DNA from: Phytophthora colocasiae
Lineage: Eukaryota; Oomycota; Peronosporomycetes; Peronosporales; Peronosporaceae
Direction: 5' to 3'
DNA: 64,000 bases
Assembly: GCA_018806915.1 (NCBI GenBank)
Contig: JAGKQI010000043.1
Span: 1,240,001 to 1,304,000, forward strand
In this document: positions 31,931 through 41,017 of the stretch, one piece after another
How the letters are laid out: the number at the start of each line of letters is the position of its first letter
Position numbering within the stretch: the stretch's first letter is position 1
Translations under genes and position numbers: made by a program
Notes under the pieces: generated by a model
Told to the model about the DNA's origin: nothing
The model's input: only the letters and a program-made list of their open reading frames with translations
Database searches by the model: none

Positions 31931-31949
31931 CCATTCTTCATTGGCCACC
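31931..31949 (+). promoter_or_regulatory. Oomycete-type initiator before choline kinase
   Basis: CCATTCTTCATTGG at 31931-31944 fits the oomycete Inr (CATTYYNCAWT). The transcription start would lie about 15 bp before the GCCACCATG at 31950, which argues that 31950 is the start codon. Confidence 0.6.
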
Positions 31950-33005
31950 ATGAACAACGTCACGGACGTAGCTCTTCCCGTGGGGCCATACTTGGCCGCC
32001 GTCTCCGCTTTAGGCAAGGCCAAACTGAATCTCCAATCCACTTTAATCCAATGCGTCCCCAGCTGGAGTGACGTGGCATCTGACACTGTAAACGTCGAGC
32101 ATTTGGGCGGTGCTATGACCAACCTCATTTTCGTTGCCAGAAAGCCTGACGGTGAGCATCGCGACGTCCTCGTGCGCGTGTACGGAGAAGGTACCGAAGC
32201 TTTTTTCTCTCGTGCGCAGGAAACGCGGCTGTTTCAGTTACTGAGCGACCAAGAGATCGGCGTTGAGCTGTTGGGCCAATTCGCCAATGGAAGAGCTGAG
32301 AAGCTCATTCACGGATCCACGTACACCAGCAAGTTAATGCGTCAACGTGAGGAGTCTCGAAGCATTGCCAAGCAGCTGCGGGTCTTTCATGCACTGGATA
32401 TCGATATCGACAGAGCTCCGACCGTCATGACGCGCATTCGAAGTGTCCTGGAAGTCGCCCAGGTGAAATGCACGGATTATAAATTTAAAGAGACACTGGA
32501 CTTGAATCAACTGGCACAAGACGCAGACGAGCTGGAAGAGCTTTTAGCTGGCGTGATATCCCCCATTGTATTCAGTCATAACGACATGCAATATGGCAAC
32601 ATCATGAAGAACGAGATGGGAGACGTGGTGCTCATTGATTTCGAGTATACGAGCTATAACCCCAGGGGTTACGACATTGGGAACCACTGGTGTGAATGGG
32701 CTTACGACTACCACAAGACGGTGAACCCTCACTTGGCAGATTTCAGCAAATACCCGACGGAACAAGAGCAACGCGAGTTCTGTCGCGCGTATTTGGCCGG
32801 TAAAACTGGTGATGAAAACTTGGTGAGTGACAAGGCGGTCGACAAATTGAGACTGGAGGCCAACACGTACTCCTTGGCGACGCATTTGTATTGGACCATT
32901 TGGGGATACATCCAGGCGACGCAATCGGAGATCAATTTCGATTACATGGGATTCGCACAGTGCCGGTACGAGGTTTTCAAGTCACGTTCAACGCTTAAGA
33001 ACTGA
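31950..33005 (+). CDS. Choline/ethanolamine kinase
   Basis: 351 residues, intronless. Catalyses ATP-dependent phosphorylation of choline or ethanolamine, the first step of the CDP-choline/CDP-ethanolamine (Kennedy) pathway for membrane phospholipids; cytosolic. Visible features: an N-lobe with LGGAMTNLIFVAR, the Brenner motif HNDMQYGN (residues 210-217, catalytic Asp212) and the choline kinase motif VLIDFEY (Asp230, Glu232), followed by YDIGNHWCEW. The length is normal for the family. I start at 31950 because of the strong GCCACC context and the initiator directly upstream. An in-frame ATG at 31818 would add 44 residues, but its frame is not preserved in the copied promoter. Substrate preference cannot be told from sequence. 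Confidence 0.93.
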   Translation: MNNVTDVALPVGPYLAAVSALGKAKLNLQSTLIQCVPSWSDVASDTVNVEHLGGAMTNLIFVARKPDGEHRDVLVRVYGEGTEAFFSRAQETRLFQLLSDQEIGVELLGQFANGRAEKLIHGSTYTSKLMRQREESRSIAKQLRVFHALDIDIDRAPTVMTRIRSVLEVAQVKCTDYKFKETLDLNQLAQDADELEELLAGVISPIVFSHNDMQYGNIMKNEMGDVVLIDFEYTSYNPRGYDIGNHWCEWAYDYHKTVNPHLADFSKYPTEQEQREFCRAYLAGKTGDENLVSDKAVDKLRLEANTYSLATHLYWTIWGYIQATQSEINFDYMGFAQCRYEVFKSRSTLKN

Positions 33006-33130
33006 CAAAGACTGTTGCCAGACAACGGTAAAGAATTACTTATTGTAAGAGATTTACCCACACTGTTTGCAGAAGCAGTATAGATCAATAGACGGAACCA
33101 TAGCTTTTCTACCATTTCGTGGTAAATGAG

Positions 33131-33337
33131 TGGGTTGCTGTTGTTGTTGCTATTGGAGGCGGCGCAGGCTTCGCATTGACTGGCGGTATTATCACCTGCT
33201 ACCTGTTGCTCATCGATACGTACGATGGACTCATGTATTCATGATAAAACGACGTGTCTGCTGTGTTCTTCGGCTTCTTCGTGTTGAACTACTTCTACTC
33301 TGTCAAAGTGGCTGGTATCACACTGCTACATTCATAG
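33131..33337 (+). pseudogene. Possible membrane-protein remnant
   Basis: One plus-strand frame reads VAVVVVAIGGGAGFALTGG then ITCYLLLIDTY, two stops at 33242-33247, then VFFGFFVLNYFYSVKVAG and a stop. The hydrophobic stretches look like transmembrane segments and the codon pattern looks protein-like, vaguely recalling multi-pass transporters. No start codon and no family recognised. Probably the relic of a membrane protein gene. Confidence 0.25.
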
Positions 33338-33817
33338 CGAACATGTTCGTGCACTAATATCAACGAGATAGTTTCAACACTCTGTTTGATTGGTGTCGAT
33401 TGCAACGGGCCTACGGTGTTCCTGGAGCTATGGAAATGAAGCGTTTTGCTGCTGTCGTGTCAAGCGGAAGGTCACAGAAGATGTTCGTCTTATCTCGAGT
33501 GTGGTGTCATCAAATGAAATGTATTGCAACTGACACCTTAACACACTGATCAATCAACTGTGCCAAGCTCTTACCATGAGCTTGTGCTAAATCTTGGAAA
33601 ATTCGGCTTCGAGTGTGTAACAACTCGCGAATACCTTCACCTTCGTAACTCGAAATGACCATATTGAATACTTATAAGTAATATTCATCATATTATGATG
33701 TCAGATGCAAACTGCAAAAAACACTGGCCGGGGTTTTCCACATCGCGACGTACTCTTTACTTCTCATCACAGGCGAACAGATAGGAATGCACAAACAATG
33801 TAGTATCCCCCAGGAAA
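33338..33817. other. Intergenic, nothing recognised
   Basis: About 480 bp, AT-rich, without a gene, repeat or RNA that I can support. Confidence 0.5.
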
Positions 33818-34136
33818 TCAGGACGTGTCAAGACACCAATGGGCCATACAACCCCTCCTATATAATTTGTAGAAGCCAGCGACTCTCGTCTGTGAAGAGA
33901 AACTTACCGTATCAACGGGTCGGAACGCCACATTCTTACGCTCCATCATGAACAACAGGAGCAAAAACACTCCAAACACGGATTTCCCAATACCGGTACC
34001 AGGACTGCCAAGCCTCACCTGGCTGCAAAACAGATTTGTTCATAATCGTGTGGACGTCCCAATACTCCTGTCGGACGTACAAGCCTTGAGACAGATCCAC
34101 ACGAAGTATTTTGTGTCCCCTTATGTCGCGAGTCAA
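33818..34136 (-). pseudogene. CRN/RHS-type P-loop NTPase remnant
   Basis: The minus-strand frames 34136-33936 and 34018-33818 overlap. The first gives ILRVDLSQGLYVRQEYWDV and the second RLGSPGTGIGKSVFGVFLLL, a Walker A-containing block typical of the NTPase domain of CRN and RHS-like effectors. The glycine loop carries an extra pair of residues relative to GSPGIGKS-type loops. A frame change lies between the two blocks and the rest of the gene is missing. It overlaps the 5' end of the pseudokinase gene on the other strand by a few bases. Confidence 0.55.
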
Positions 34137-35300
34137 TCTCTGTCCAAACCCGCACTCAATTCAGTTAGTACTCGATGATCTCTTCACCATTCATGAAGGA
34201 AGTATGCTGGTTGATGCAAATGGCCCCGAACACACCGAGGAACATTTGAGTTGCCCAATTATCGTAAAACAACTCGATTTAAAGAAATTTGCAGCAGAAA
34301 CAGAACAATATGAAGGACGTGAAGAGCTCGTGGCTGAATTGCGCCATCGAGTGAACGAGTTACGACTGCTGACGCACCCCAATTTGGCTGCTTTTCATAC
34401 GACACTGCAGAACGGAACGTCGTTGTACGTAGTCCAAGAGCAGCATCAAATCTGCACTTTGAAGACGATTCTCGAGTCTTTTGGGCCAATGAAGGAGCCG
34501 ACAATTCGTCGCTATTTGCTGCAAATGCTCCAGGCGTTGGCGTTTCTACATGATCACGGCGTGACACACGGGTAAGCAGTTGTGGCATGGTTATCGTTTT
34601 TTGTTTGCTAATGTTAATTTGTTTCAGGAATTTAACTATGCAAACAGTCCACATTGACAGCTATGGGCTTTTGAAACTCGAAGATTTCGGTCTTCGACGG
34701 TGTCTTCTCCCTCTCCTTACAGGAATAACTGCAACGGACGATGATTGGGCTCGTAAATCGTTGGTAAGAACTCGTACACATAATATCACTTGCTGAATAC
34801 TTCACACAAATATGTATTTTCAGGCTCCAGAAGTTCTCCGTGACTGTCGATTGTGGGGCGAGAAGACGGACGTCTGGTGTGTCGGCATGTTAACTCTACA
34901 AATGGTAAACGGATTGGCCAAATACCCACCCAAGCAAACTTTCGAGCAGCCTAGAGGTAAAACTCCCTCTCTTCCCCACACTCGCTTTCAACAAAGCGCA
35001 ACTCGGACACCAAAACAGAAACAAGGATCTGAATCACCCGAGACCAACAGTGGCTCAAGACTGCCTTCGCTGCCTGATTCTGCATCGAAAAACCTAAAGA
35101 ACTTCGTTCGAGCGTGCACACAGCGAGATCCTCGTAAACGTTCGTCGACTGAAGAGCTGATAGAGATGGGATTCTTCCAGATCGACCAGGCCAAAGAGAC
35201 GAACGAAGTACTACGGACGGTCTGTACTGATTTAGATGCAACCATGCGCAGGTTCACATCTGCCAGTCCAAAGCCAATTCGACGTAAGTCGAGAGGTTAA
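34123..35300 (+). CDS. Protein-kinase-like protein lacking catalytic Asp (predicted pseudokinase), three exons
   Basis: Predicted CDS joins 34123-34571, 34628-34763 and 34824-35300 (353 residues). Both introns (56 and 60 bp) have GTAAG...CAG ends, and the reading frame is kept across each. Kinase-fold marks are the VAIK-type Lys49 (PIIVKQL), DFG at 169-171 (EDFGLRR) and APEVL at the start of exon 3. The HRD loop instead reads H149-G-N151-LTMQ, so the catalytic Asp is Asn and the HRDLKxxN Asn is also lost. No clear glycine loop is seen. It probably acts as a scaffold or allosteric partner; other clues to its pathway are absent. The C-terminal region after the kinase-like fold is short and basic. 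The start is the first ATG in frame; an upstream exon is possible. Confidence 0.75.
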
Positions 35301-35330
35301 AACGCTTCAAAGAAGTGAAATGCATTTGTA

Positions 35331-35956
35331 TTATTTGGAAATGAGGTCGTTGATCTTGGACGAGTTCGCTCGGACGGCAGCGATAATATCTTTGGCCTGT
35401 TTCGTAAGTTGTGGGTTTAATAGAGCTCCAGTAGCTAGAGACGTCTTCACCGGAGACTTGATCCCTTTTAGTTTGTTTTTCTTCTTTGTAGTTTTAACCG
35501 ATCGATTCTTGGAAGGAGACACAGAAATCCGGAACACTGGGTCTGACGCTGATATGGCTAGTGCTTTGTCACTGTTTTGTTGCAGCTCCGCAGTGGAAAA
35601 GTGTTTCTGAATGGTTTCTTTGATGTAGTCACGTATGTTGGAGTTCTTGGCGCCGGTAGGGTAAAACAACTTGATCTCGTCACTCTTATCGACCTTGGAC
35701 AGCTTCAGCTTGGCGGTTGATTCTGCCTGAGGCTTTGGTATCGACTTCAACGGGGTCACAGGACGGAGGAGGGACGTGTCTGGGCTGAAAACTCCCGTGT
35801 GGCTCAAATCTGGCAGTCAAGCAGGAGATGAACAGAAGTGAGCAATTCGTCGAAACGAGCAGCCTCTTCTTCTGGTGAGAGAATCAACGAGCTTTTACTT
35901 GTGGAATAGGATGGCAGACCCCGATTCTTTTTCAGTTGCAGTTCGTGTGCTGAGTA
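35331..35956 (-). CDS. Unrecognised Lys/Ser-rich protein, interrupted or spliced
   Basis: Minus strand. 35807-35331 encodes a Lys/Ser-rich protein tail (158 codons) with NSNIRDYIKETIQKHFS and ISVSPSKNRSVKTTKKKNK blocks. No ATG starts it. Directly upstream, 35956-35815 reads RGLPSYSTSKSS then LILSPEEEAARFDELLTSVHLLLD in another frame, preceded by a possible 3' splice site (CCGTAG at about 35957). The two parts join only with a 1-base change near 35812-35820, so this is either a pseudogene, a sequence error or an undetected intron. I do not recognise the family. It is convergent with the pseudokinase (30 bp between stops). Confidence 0.45.
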
Positions 35957-36283
35957 CTACGGAACGAGAGGACGTCCAAGAACGGAGGAGGGTCCACATG
36001 AGAGCGACGGAGAGTTGATGAGACTGTTGATACTGGAGATCCATCGACTCCCAGGGCACTGAGATTCGCAAAAGAACTAAAAGATAAGTCTTCCATCGAG
36101 GATCGATCAATTCCGTTGAGGGGGCACAGACAAGCAGTTGATGTATTTTAGTCAGTTTTGCCTAAGAAATCTAGCGAAAAGCGTAGGATTTCAGTAAGTT
36201 AAAATGAGTTTCTAACGTCATGTCAAGCTCAGCACAGTCAGACGATGTCGACAACTTCAATGCGTCATTCTCTCAGTCAATAA
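35957..36283. other. Upstream region of the minus-strand gene
   Basis: May contain a 5' exon (a minus-strand frame to 36110), but no start could be supported. Nothing else recognised before the Harbinger-2 border. Confidence 0.35.
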
Positions 36284-36462
36284 GGGGCTTCAGAGTTGAA
36301 GCAGTGCGCGCTTTTTGACATAAAGAAGTAAAAAGTCTGTCTCTCTCCGATTGGCTACTTTTTCATTTACCGTGAAGCCCCCCCCTCGTCCGAAGTGCCA
36401 ACAACGCTAATAAATACCGCTGCCGAAGGTGTCGCGTCGGCAGCGCGCCGTGCGCAGCTTAC

Positions 36463-37020
36463 GACGCGGAATCCGAGTTACTCGCTGAATGTGCTGAGTG
36501 GTTTTTCGACGAGGAAGACCCAGCCCCGCTCCATGATGACGATGATTTAGTGATGCAGTTCATTGAGGCCTACTGGATGATCAACAGGTCGCTACCTGAA
36601 CACGCGCGAACCAGTGCCTCGTGCTCCTGATGCGCTGGACTATTGGCTCAATAAGCTCGATGATAAGAGGTTTAAAGAAGACTTTCGAGTTACGAGGTTG
36701 CACTTCACGCAAATTATGGAGTTGATTCAGAATAATCCGGTCTTCTACAACGAGTCTAACAATCTTCAGACACGTGTATGGTGCCATTTGTTGGTTTCTC
36801 TGTATTCATTTGGATGTGATCGCAATGTGGCTTCCCTTGGAAAGCTGGCTAGACACTTTCACTGTGCAGAAGGCACAATCGAGGTCTTCACGGATCGCTA
36901 CATTTATGATCTTGTTGATCTCGAATCACGTGCTGTAGTGTGGCCAGATGCTGATAAGTGCGAGGAGATACGTGCGAGGATAGAGGAGGTTTATAAGTAT
37001 GTACCTTTGTATGTTCTGCC
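36463..37020 (+). pseudogene. Harbinger-2 transposase N-terminal fragment
   Basis: Begins with an acidic leader (DAESELLAECAEWFFDEED), shifts frame near 36590-36600, then reads PVPRAPDALDYWLNKLDDK, FKEDFRVTRLHFTQIMELI and a TRVWCHLLVSLYSFG helix block, ending near VVWPDAD. This is the N-terminal helical half common to HARBI1-like transposases. The DDE core is entirely missing. It ends at 37020 against the minus-strand Myb-like fragment. Confidence 0.65.
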
Positions 37021-37227
37021 TTAGATACCAGCCTTCTCGATGAACCCAGCAATTTCAGTCGCCAATGCCTTCTTGGTCTTGCCGCCGTGAGCGTCTCCTC
37101 GCTATCTCTGCAGGTTTCCCTCCGTTGATATCCACCTAAGGATGATTTCGACACTTGAGAGGCCGCCGTTGACGCCGTCCTTCTCCCAGCTTACTGGACG
37201 TCTTCTGCCTAACCCCTTGGGAGCCAT
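37021..37227 (-). pseudogene. Harbinger-2 Myb-like fragment
   Basis: Minus strand from the ATG at 37225-37227: a small DNA-binding-type domain with RRRPVSWEKDG, SSVEIILRWIS and KTKKALATEIAGFIEKAG blocks, interrupted by one in-frame TAG. Trp spacing and a helix-rich pattern suggest the Myb-like partner gene of Harbinger elements. It ends at a TAA (37021-37023). Confidence 0.5.
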
Positions 37228-37441
37228 CTGCGCGCAGGAGTTGGTGCCACGGCGAATCTTAGGCCAGTGCGAACTGGGTGCGCTTCCTGCAAAGGAAACG
37301 AAAGTAAGGTGCTCAGGTCGTTTTGACTCGCTTCGAGCGTTAAAAAAACTTAACTTTTGGACATAAAAGCAAATCGATCTGATTGGCTAATTTTACTTTT
37401 ACGTGAATATGTTTTCATGATCAGCGCAACTCTGAAGCCCC

Positions 37442-38286
37442 TTAATGTTTTGACCAAAACTGCATCAAGTAAAATTGCTCTGTCGGAAAGTAAACCTTGA
37501 TCGTTGCAGTCAAAGAAATCAGCAACTATATGGATACAAATGATAAAACAAACTATGTTTGCCGAGTAGATGAGTCGCGGTAATCTGCCACGGTGGAATT
37601 GTACGATACATGTTAGTATTTTGCCGAATCCAGTCACGGTGATCAGTCACGGTGGTGTGACAAATGATCCTGCTTCGACCACAAACAAAATGTGAGGAAC
37701 TTTCGGCCACAAAACAAAAAGGGCGCAATACATGTAGTCTTCCCGTAAAGAAATGGCCAGTACACTGCCTTCACATATTGGTTTGAAGTGCTTTTGCACG
37801 TGGGTAGTATCCGAGAGTTGTTGTACTACTGCCCGGAAACTGAGATTATGCGATTATTAGCCCTCCCGAAAGTTCCCGTTGTGTTGCGTGTGGGCAAAGC
37901 CTGGTCATGATTGTTCGTTTTCATGATTAGCAGAAATGCACAGATGCCGTTCTTGATTACAGGTAAACTGCTCCTCGCCAGCAATAGGCTATCATGGATA
38001 TGGCCCATAGTTTTGTCAGCGAGCAATCACTTCCTCATTTTCAATTTTGCCTTCGACAAAGATCTTCGTCCTGCCGAGAAAGGATCAACACGTATGTACT
38101 TGTATATTATTTTGGTGTACTGTGGTGGGTGGATTACTGTTGAAGACTGTCTGGGAGAATGACGAATTGAAGTTGCCGACATCGTCTGACTGCGCATGAC
38201 GTTAAAAACTTACTATCAGCTCACTGAGATCCCAAAACACTCGTAATCCTTCACCTTCACCACGTGTAGAATAAAAGTAACATAGT
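37442..38286. other. Intergenic, no gene recognised
   Basis: About 840 bp of low-complexity AT-rich DNA. The stretch near 37899-37950 resembles 43490-43540 (a GGTCATGATT...CATGATT pattern), perhaps a shared decayed repeat. Confidence 0.4.
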
Positions 38287-39373
38287 CTATTTAGCACCTT
38301 CTCCTAGTTTGAATAAGCGACCAAACGCTTCCACGAACTGAGCAAACGAGAAGTGCTGCTGTTCAGAATCGAGCAGACCTCCTTCCTTCAATCGAATGAT
38401 CATTTCCTCCATGTTGAGACTTTCTTGGTCGAGTGGAGTGAGTGTCTGGAACGCAGTCAGCGCAGCTTCCAAAGGAACGCACCCATCTCTCGAGTCAGGA
38501 CCCAGTCTAATGAATACACTGCGTAGTAGCACCTGCGAGTCTTCGTACCGACGTAAGTCTTGCTGCAGACTGGTCAGACGTGCTTCCAACGGAGCCAAAC
38601 GAGCCTTTTCACAGTCAATTTTGAGCTCCCACTGACGCAGCTCTTCTTTGTACTTTTCAGTCGTAATCTCCAGACTCGTTAGCTCATTTTGTAGTGCAGC
38701 CTTCGTCGATGTATTCACTTGCATTCCACCTAACTGTCCAGGCTGCTTCCGAACTGAGGGAGAGTCAGATTTACATTCCAACGATCGTTTGTCCTCCATC
38801 AATCGAGAGATTTCAACTTGCAGGTCCACAAGCGTACACAAGTGTCGACGAGGAATACGAGCTAGCTTTGTATTCATTTCATCTCGACGCTTCTCCTTCC
38901 TCTGTACAGATAGCTGTTTGTCCTGCACAGCAGCCTTCAACGCCAGTAATTCCTCCGCCAAGCTCTGATTCTCGAGTTTCTGATCCAATACACGTTCTCC
39001 CCATTCTACTGCTGTCTTGGGTCTTGATTGCCCTCTGATAGAACCACTGGGACTGCTACTGAGAGCTACTGCTTTCGGAAGCTGGCGCATGGCATTAGCT
39101 AGAGCTGAGCTGGTTTTTAACTGTTGCAGCTCACTTTTAAGAGCAGCCGACACTTGTTCCTTCTCGACAAGTTGCATCGACAAAACGTGCACTTGGGTTA
39201 AGAGAGTCTTCTTGTCTTGACGAAGATCCATCTGCATCTCTCGGAGAGTTTCTTCGTCACGGAAAAACGCCGCAGACGTTCTCATGAAGGCTCGAGCTGG
39301 TTTTACCACTTTTTGTGGATGTATTGCTCGATCTGCTATCAATGTTTCTCGTTTCTCGGGAATTGGACCGGAC

Positions 39374-39404
<31 letters not shown>

Positions 39405-39841
39405 CTTCTTCTTCTTCTTCTTCTTCTTCTTCTTCTACGATAGCTACTCGCTCGTCTTGTTCCTCATGTTCATTGTCTTCTTCGTACTCTTCTTCTTGTT
39501 CTTCCTCGTAGTTTTCAGTATCAGATTCGTCATTCTCTTCATGATTCTCCCCATCTCCAACTGAATTATTACCACTTCTCCCACTTCCTAACTCTGGTAA
39601 AAACTTGATCGGATGTTCCCCCACATCCAGCTACAGAACAAAAGGATATGATAAAATGTAAAAAAAAATGTTTTTTAACAGCGTGTCTCCAACTACAAAC
39701 CTCCCATTGCTCCTCGCCATCCTCGTACTTAATAAAATACCCTTTTTCATCGGAATACGAGTCCACTACACCTTCAAACCATTCGTCCTCGCCTTCCCAA
39801 TACACTTGCACACGACACCCGACAGCTTCCACTCCACGCAT
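38287..39841 (-). CDS. Tudor-like domain protein with poly-Glu tract and coiled coil
   Basis: Predicted CDS on the minus strand joins 39841-39701 and 39630-38287 (494 residues), with a 70-bp GT-AG intron that falls between codons. Residues about 6-60 form a Tudor/agenet-like beta barrel (CRVQVYWEGEDEWFEGVV ... YFIKYEDGEEQWE), a fold that reads methylated or basic peptides. An acidic region follows with about 21 consecutive Glu. Long coiled-coil segments (LREMQMDLRQDKKTLL; TEKYKEELRQWELKI) occupy the rest. The C-terminal SFAQFVEAFGRLF is amphipathic. Role inferred: chromatin- or cytoskeleton-linked scaffold. It is divergent from the EFSec gene, with 128 bp between the two start codons. Confidence 0.75.
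39375..39436 (+). repeat. (CTT)n microsatellite encoding poly-Glu
   Basis: About 20 uninterrupted CTT units, read as GAA/GAG-type Glu codons on the minus strand within the Tudor-like gene. In-frame repeat changes would alter only the length of the acidic tract. Confidence 0.9.
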
Positions 39842-39969
39842 AGCAATGCTATGATAGCAATGGTCAGGAAATGGCTACAATAACGATCCCCCGAAACGAC
39901 ATAATTCGAACATGGCTACACCTTTTGTGTGACAGTATGTACACCACATCAAACGTAGCCACTTTCCAA
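39842..39969. promoter_or_regulatory. Short divergent promoter region
   Basis: 128 bp between the start codons of the Tudor-like gene and the EFSec gene. No clear initiator was fixed. The spacing implies a shared bidirectional promoter. Confidence 0.4.
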
Positions 39970-40967
39970 ATGCTCAACGTAAATGTGGGCGTGTTGGGGC
40001 ATGTGTGGACAGCGGCAAGACGAGCCTCGTACGCGCGTTGAGCACGCAACTGTCCACCGCAGCACTAGACAAAGACCCGCAGAGTCGACAGCGCGGTATT
40101 ACGTTGGACTTGGGCTTCTCTAGTTTCATTCTGAAGCCATCAGCACAAGTGAAGCCATCTCTGCAAGTCACGTTGGTGGACTGTCCGGGTCATGCGTCTC
40201 TTTTCCGAACGATTTTGGGAGGTGTAGCCATCATCGACACTGTTTTACTGGTAGTGGACTGCCGCAAAGGACTGCAGGCTCAGACAATTGAGAGTCTGCT
40301 CTTGGCTACATTGATCGCTAAACGGAGTGTGGTAGTGGCTTTAACCAAGATCGATTTGTTGTCTTCTGCTGAAAGGGACGACGTGATTGCCAAATGTAGC
40401 CATGAGGTGCGCTCGTTCATGGCTACAAACTTCAACTTCCATGATCCCAGCTCCATTCCACTGGTCCCTGTTGCTGTAGGCTCGGATCAAGACCCTCAAG
40501 GGATCCCAGAGCTTTTGGAAGCACTAAGTGCGAATTTACAAGTCCCAGAGCGCGATACTTCCGGTGGATTCCGCCTTGCAGTGGACCACTGCTTCAGTGT
40601 TCCTGGGAAGGGTGCCGTTTTAACTGGAACTGTGTTGTCTGGAGCTCTGGGGAGAGGAGATGAGCTGGAACTGTTGCCTCTTGGAGCTACAGCCAAGGTG
40701 AAGGGTGTGCAGGTGTCTAAGAAAGACGTAGCCAAGTGTTCACAAGGCGATCGAGTGGGTTTGAGAGTGAGTGGTTTGAATCCTGCCCATTTAGAGAGAG
40801 ATTTAGCTCCTGGCAGTGTAACTCTAATAACACAAGTAAAGAGTCGGAATGGTTATGAAAAACAAATACGGAGTAAAAGAGGCGATATCTCCAAAGGATG
40901 TCATGTTGTGGTTCAAATGCCGCTGTGTAATTTCAAAAGCATCGATTACTTCACCTGCACCGAGTAG
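39970..40967 (+). pseudogene. Selenocysteine-specific elongation factor (EFSec/SelB), frameshifted and truncated
   Basis: GTPase that delivers selenocysteinyl-tRNA to the ribosome. The ATG at 39970 opens MLNVNVGVLGHV, then an extra TG (in CATGTGTGGAC, about 40001-40008) shifts the frame just before the P-loop DSGKTSL. The rest reads on in the other frame: RQRGITLDLGF (G2 region), DCPGH (G3), LTKIDLL (G4), then domain II (FSVPGKGAVLTGTVLSG). After about 40830 the sequence no longer resembles EFSec, so domain III/IV is missing, and the frame ends at 40967, running over the 3' end of the GH12 gene. Either a pseudogene or, for the two-base shift, a sequence error. Its presence says the lineage uses or used selenoproteins. 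Confidence 0.8.
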
Positions 40968-41017
40968 GTTGACACCACCAAGTTGCCAGTTTCACCCTGG
41001 AAAGCCTTCGTGCCAGC

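Larger units (their letters stand above)
36284..37441. mobile_element. Harbinger-2: deleted PIF/Harbinger derivative
   Basis: 1158 bp bounded by perfect 15-bp inverted repeats GGGGCTTCAGAGTTG (36284-36298) and its complement (37427-37441). Flanks are TAA and TTA, TWA-type. The ends share GGGG-TTCAG with Harbinger-1. Inside are the front part of a transposase (plus strand) and a fragment of a Myb-like protein (minus strand), fused by an internal deletion. Confidence 0.8.

Noticed and set aside
31818..31949. N-terminal extension of choline kinase (possible mitochondrial presequence)
   Set aside because: The initiator lies downstream of this ATG, the 31950 ATG has a strong context, and the copied region at 10376 breaks the frame.
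33130..33357. Cys-rich small protein
   Set aside because: The poly-Cys reading comes from a TTG/GTT run in the wrong frame and has no start context or signal peptide; another frame looks more protein-like.
39217..39564. Poly-Phe or poly-Ser proteins on the plus strand over the CTT tract
   Set aside because: They are antisense translations of the poly-Glu microsatellite within the Tudor-like gene.
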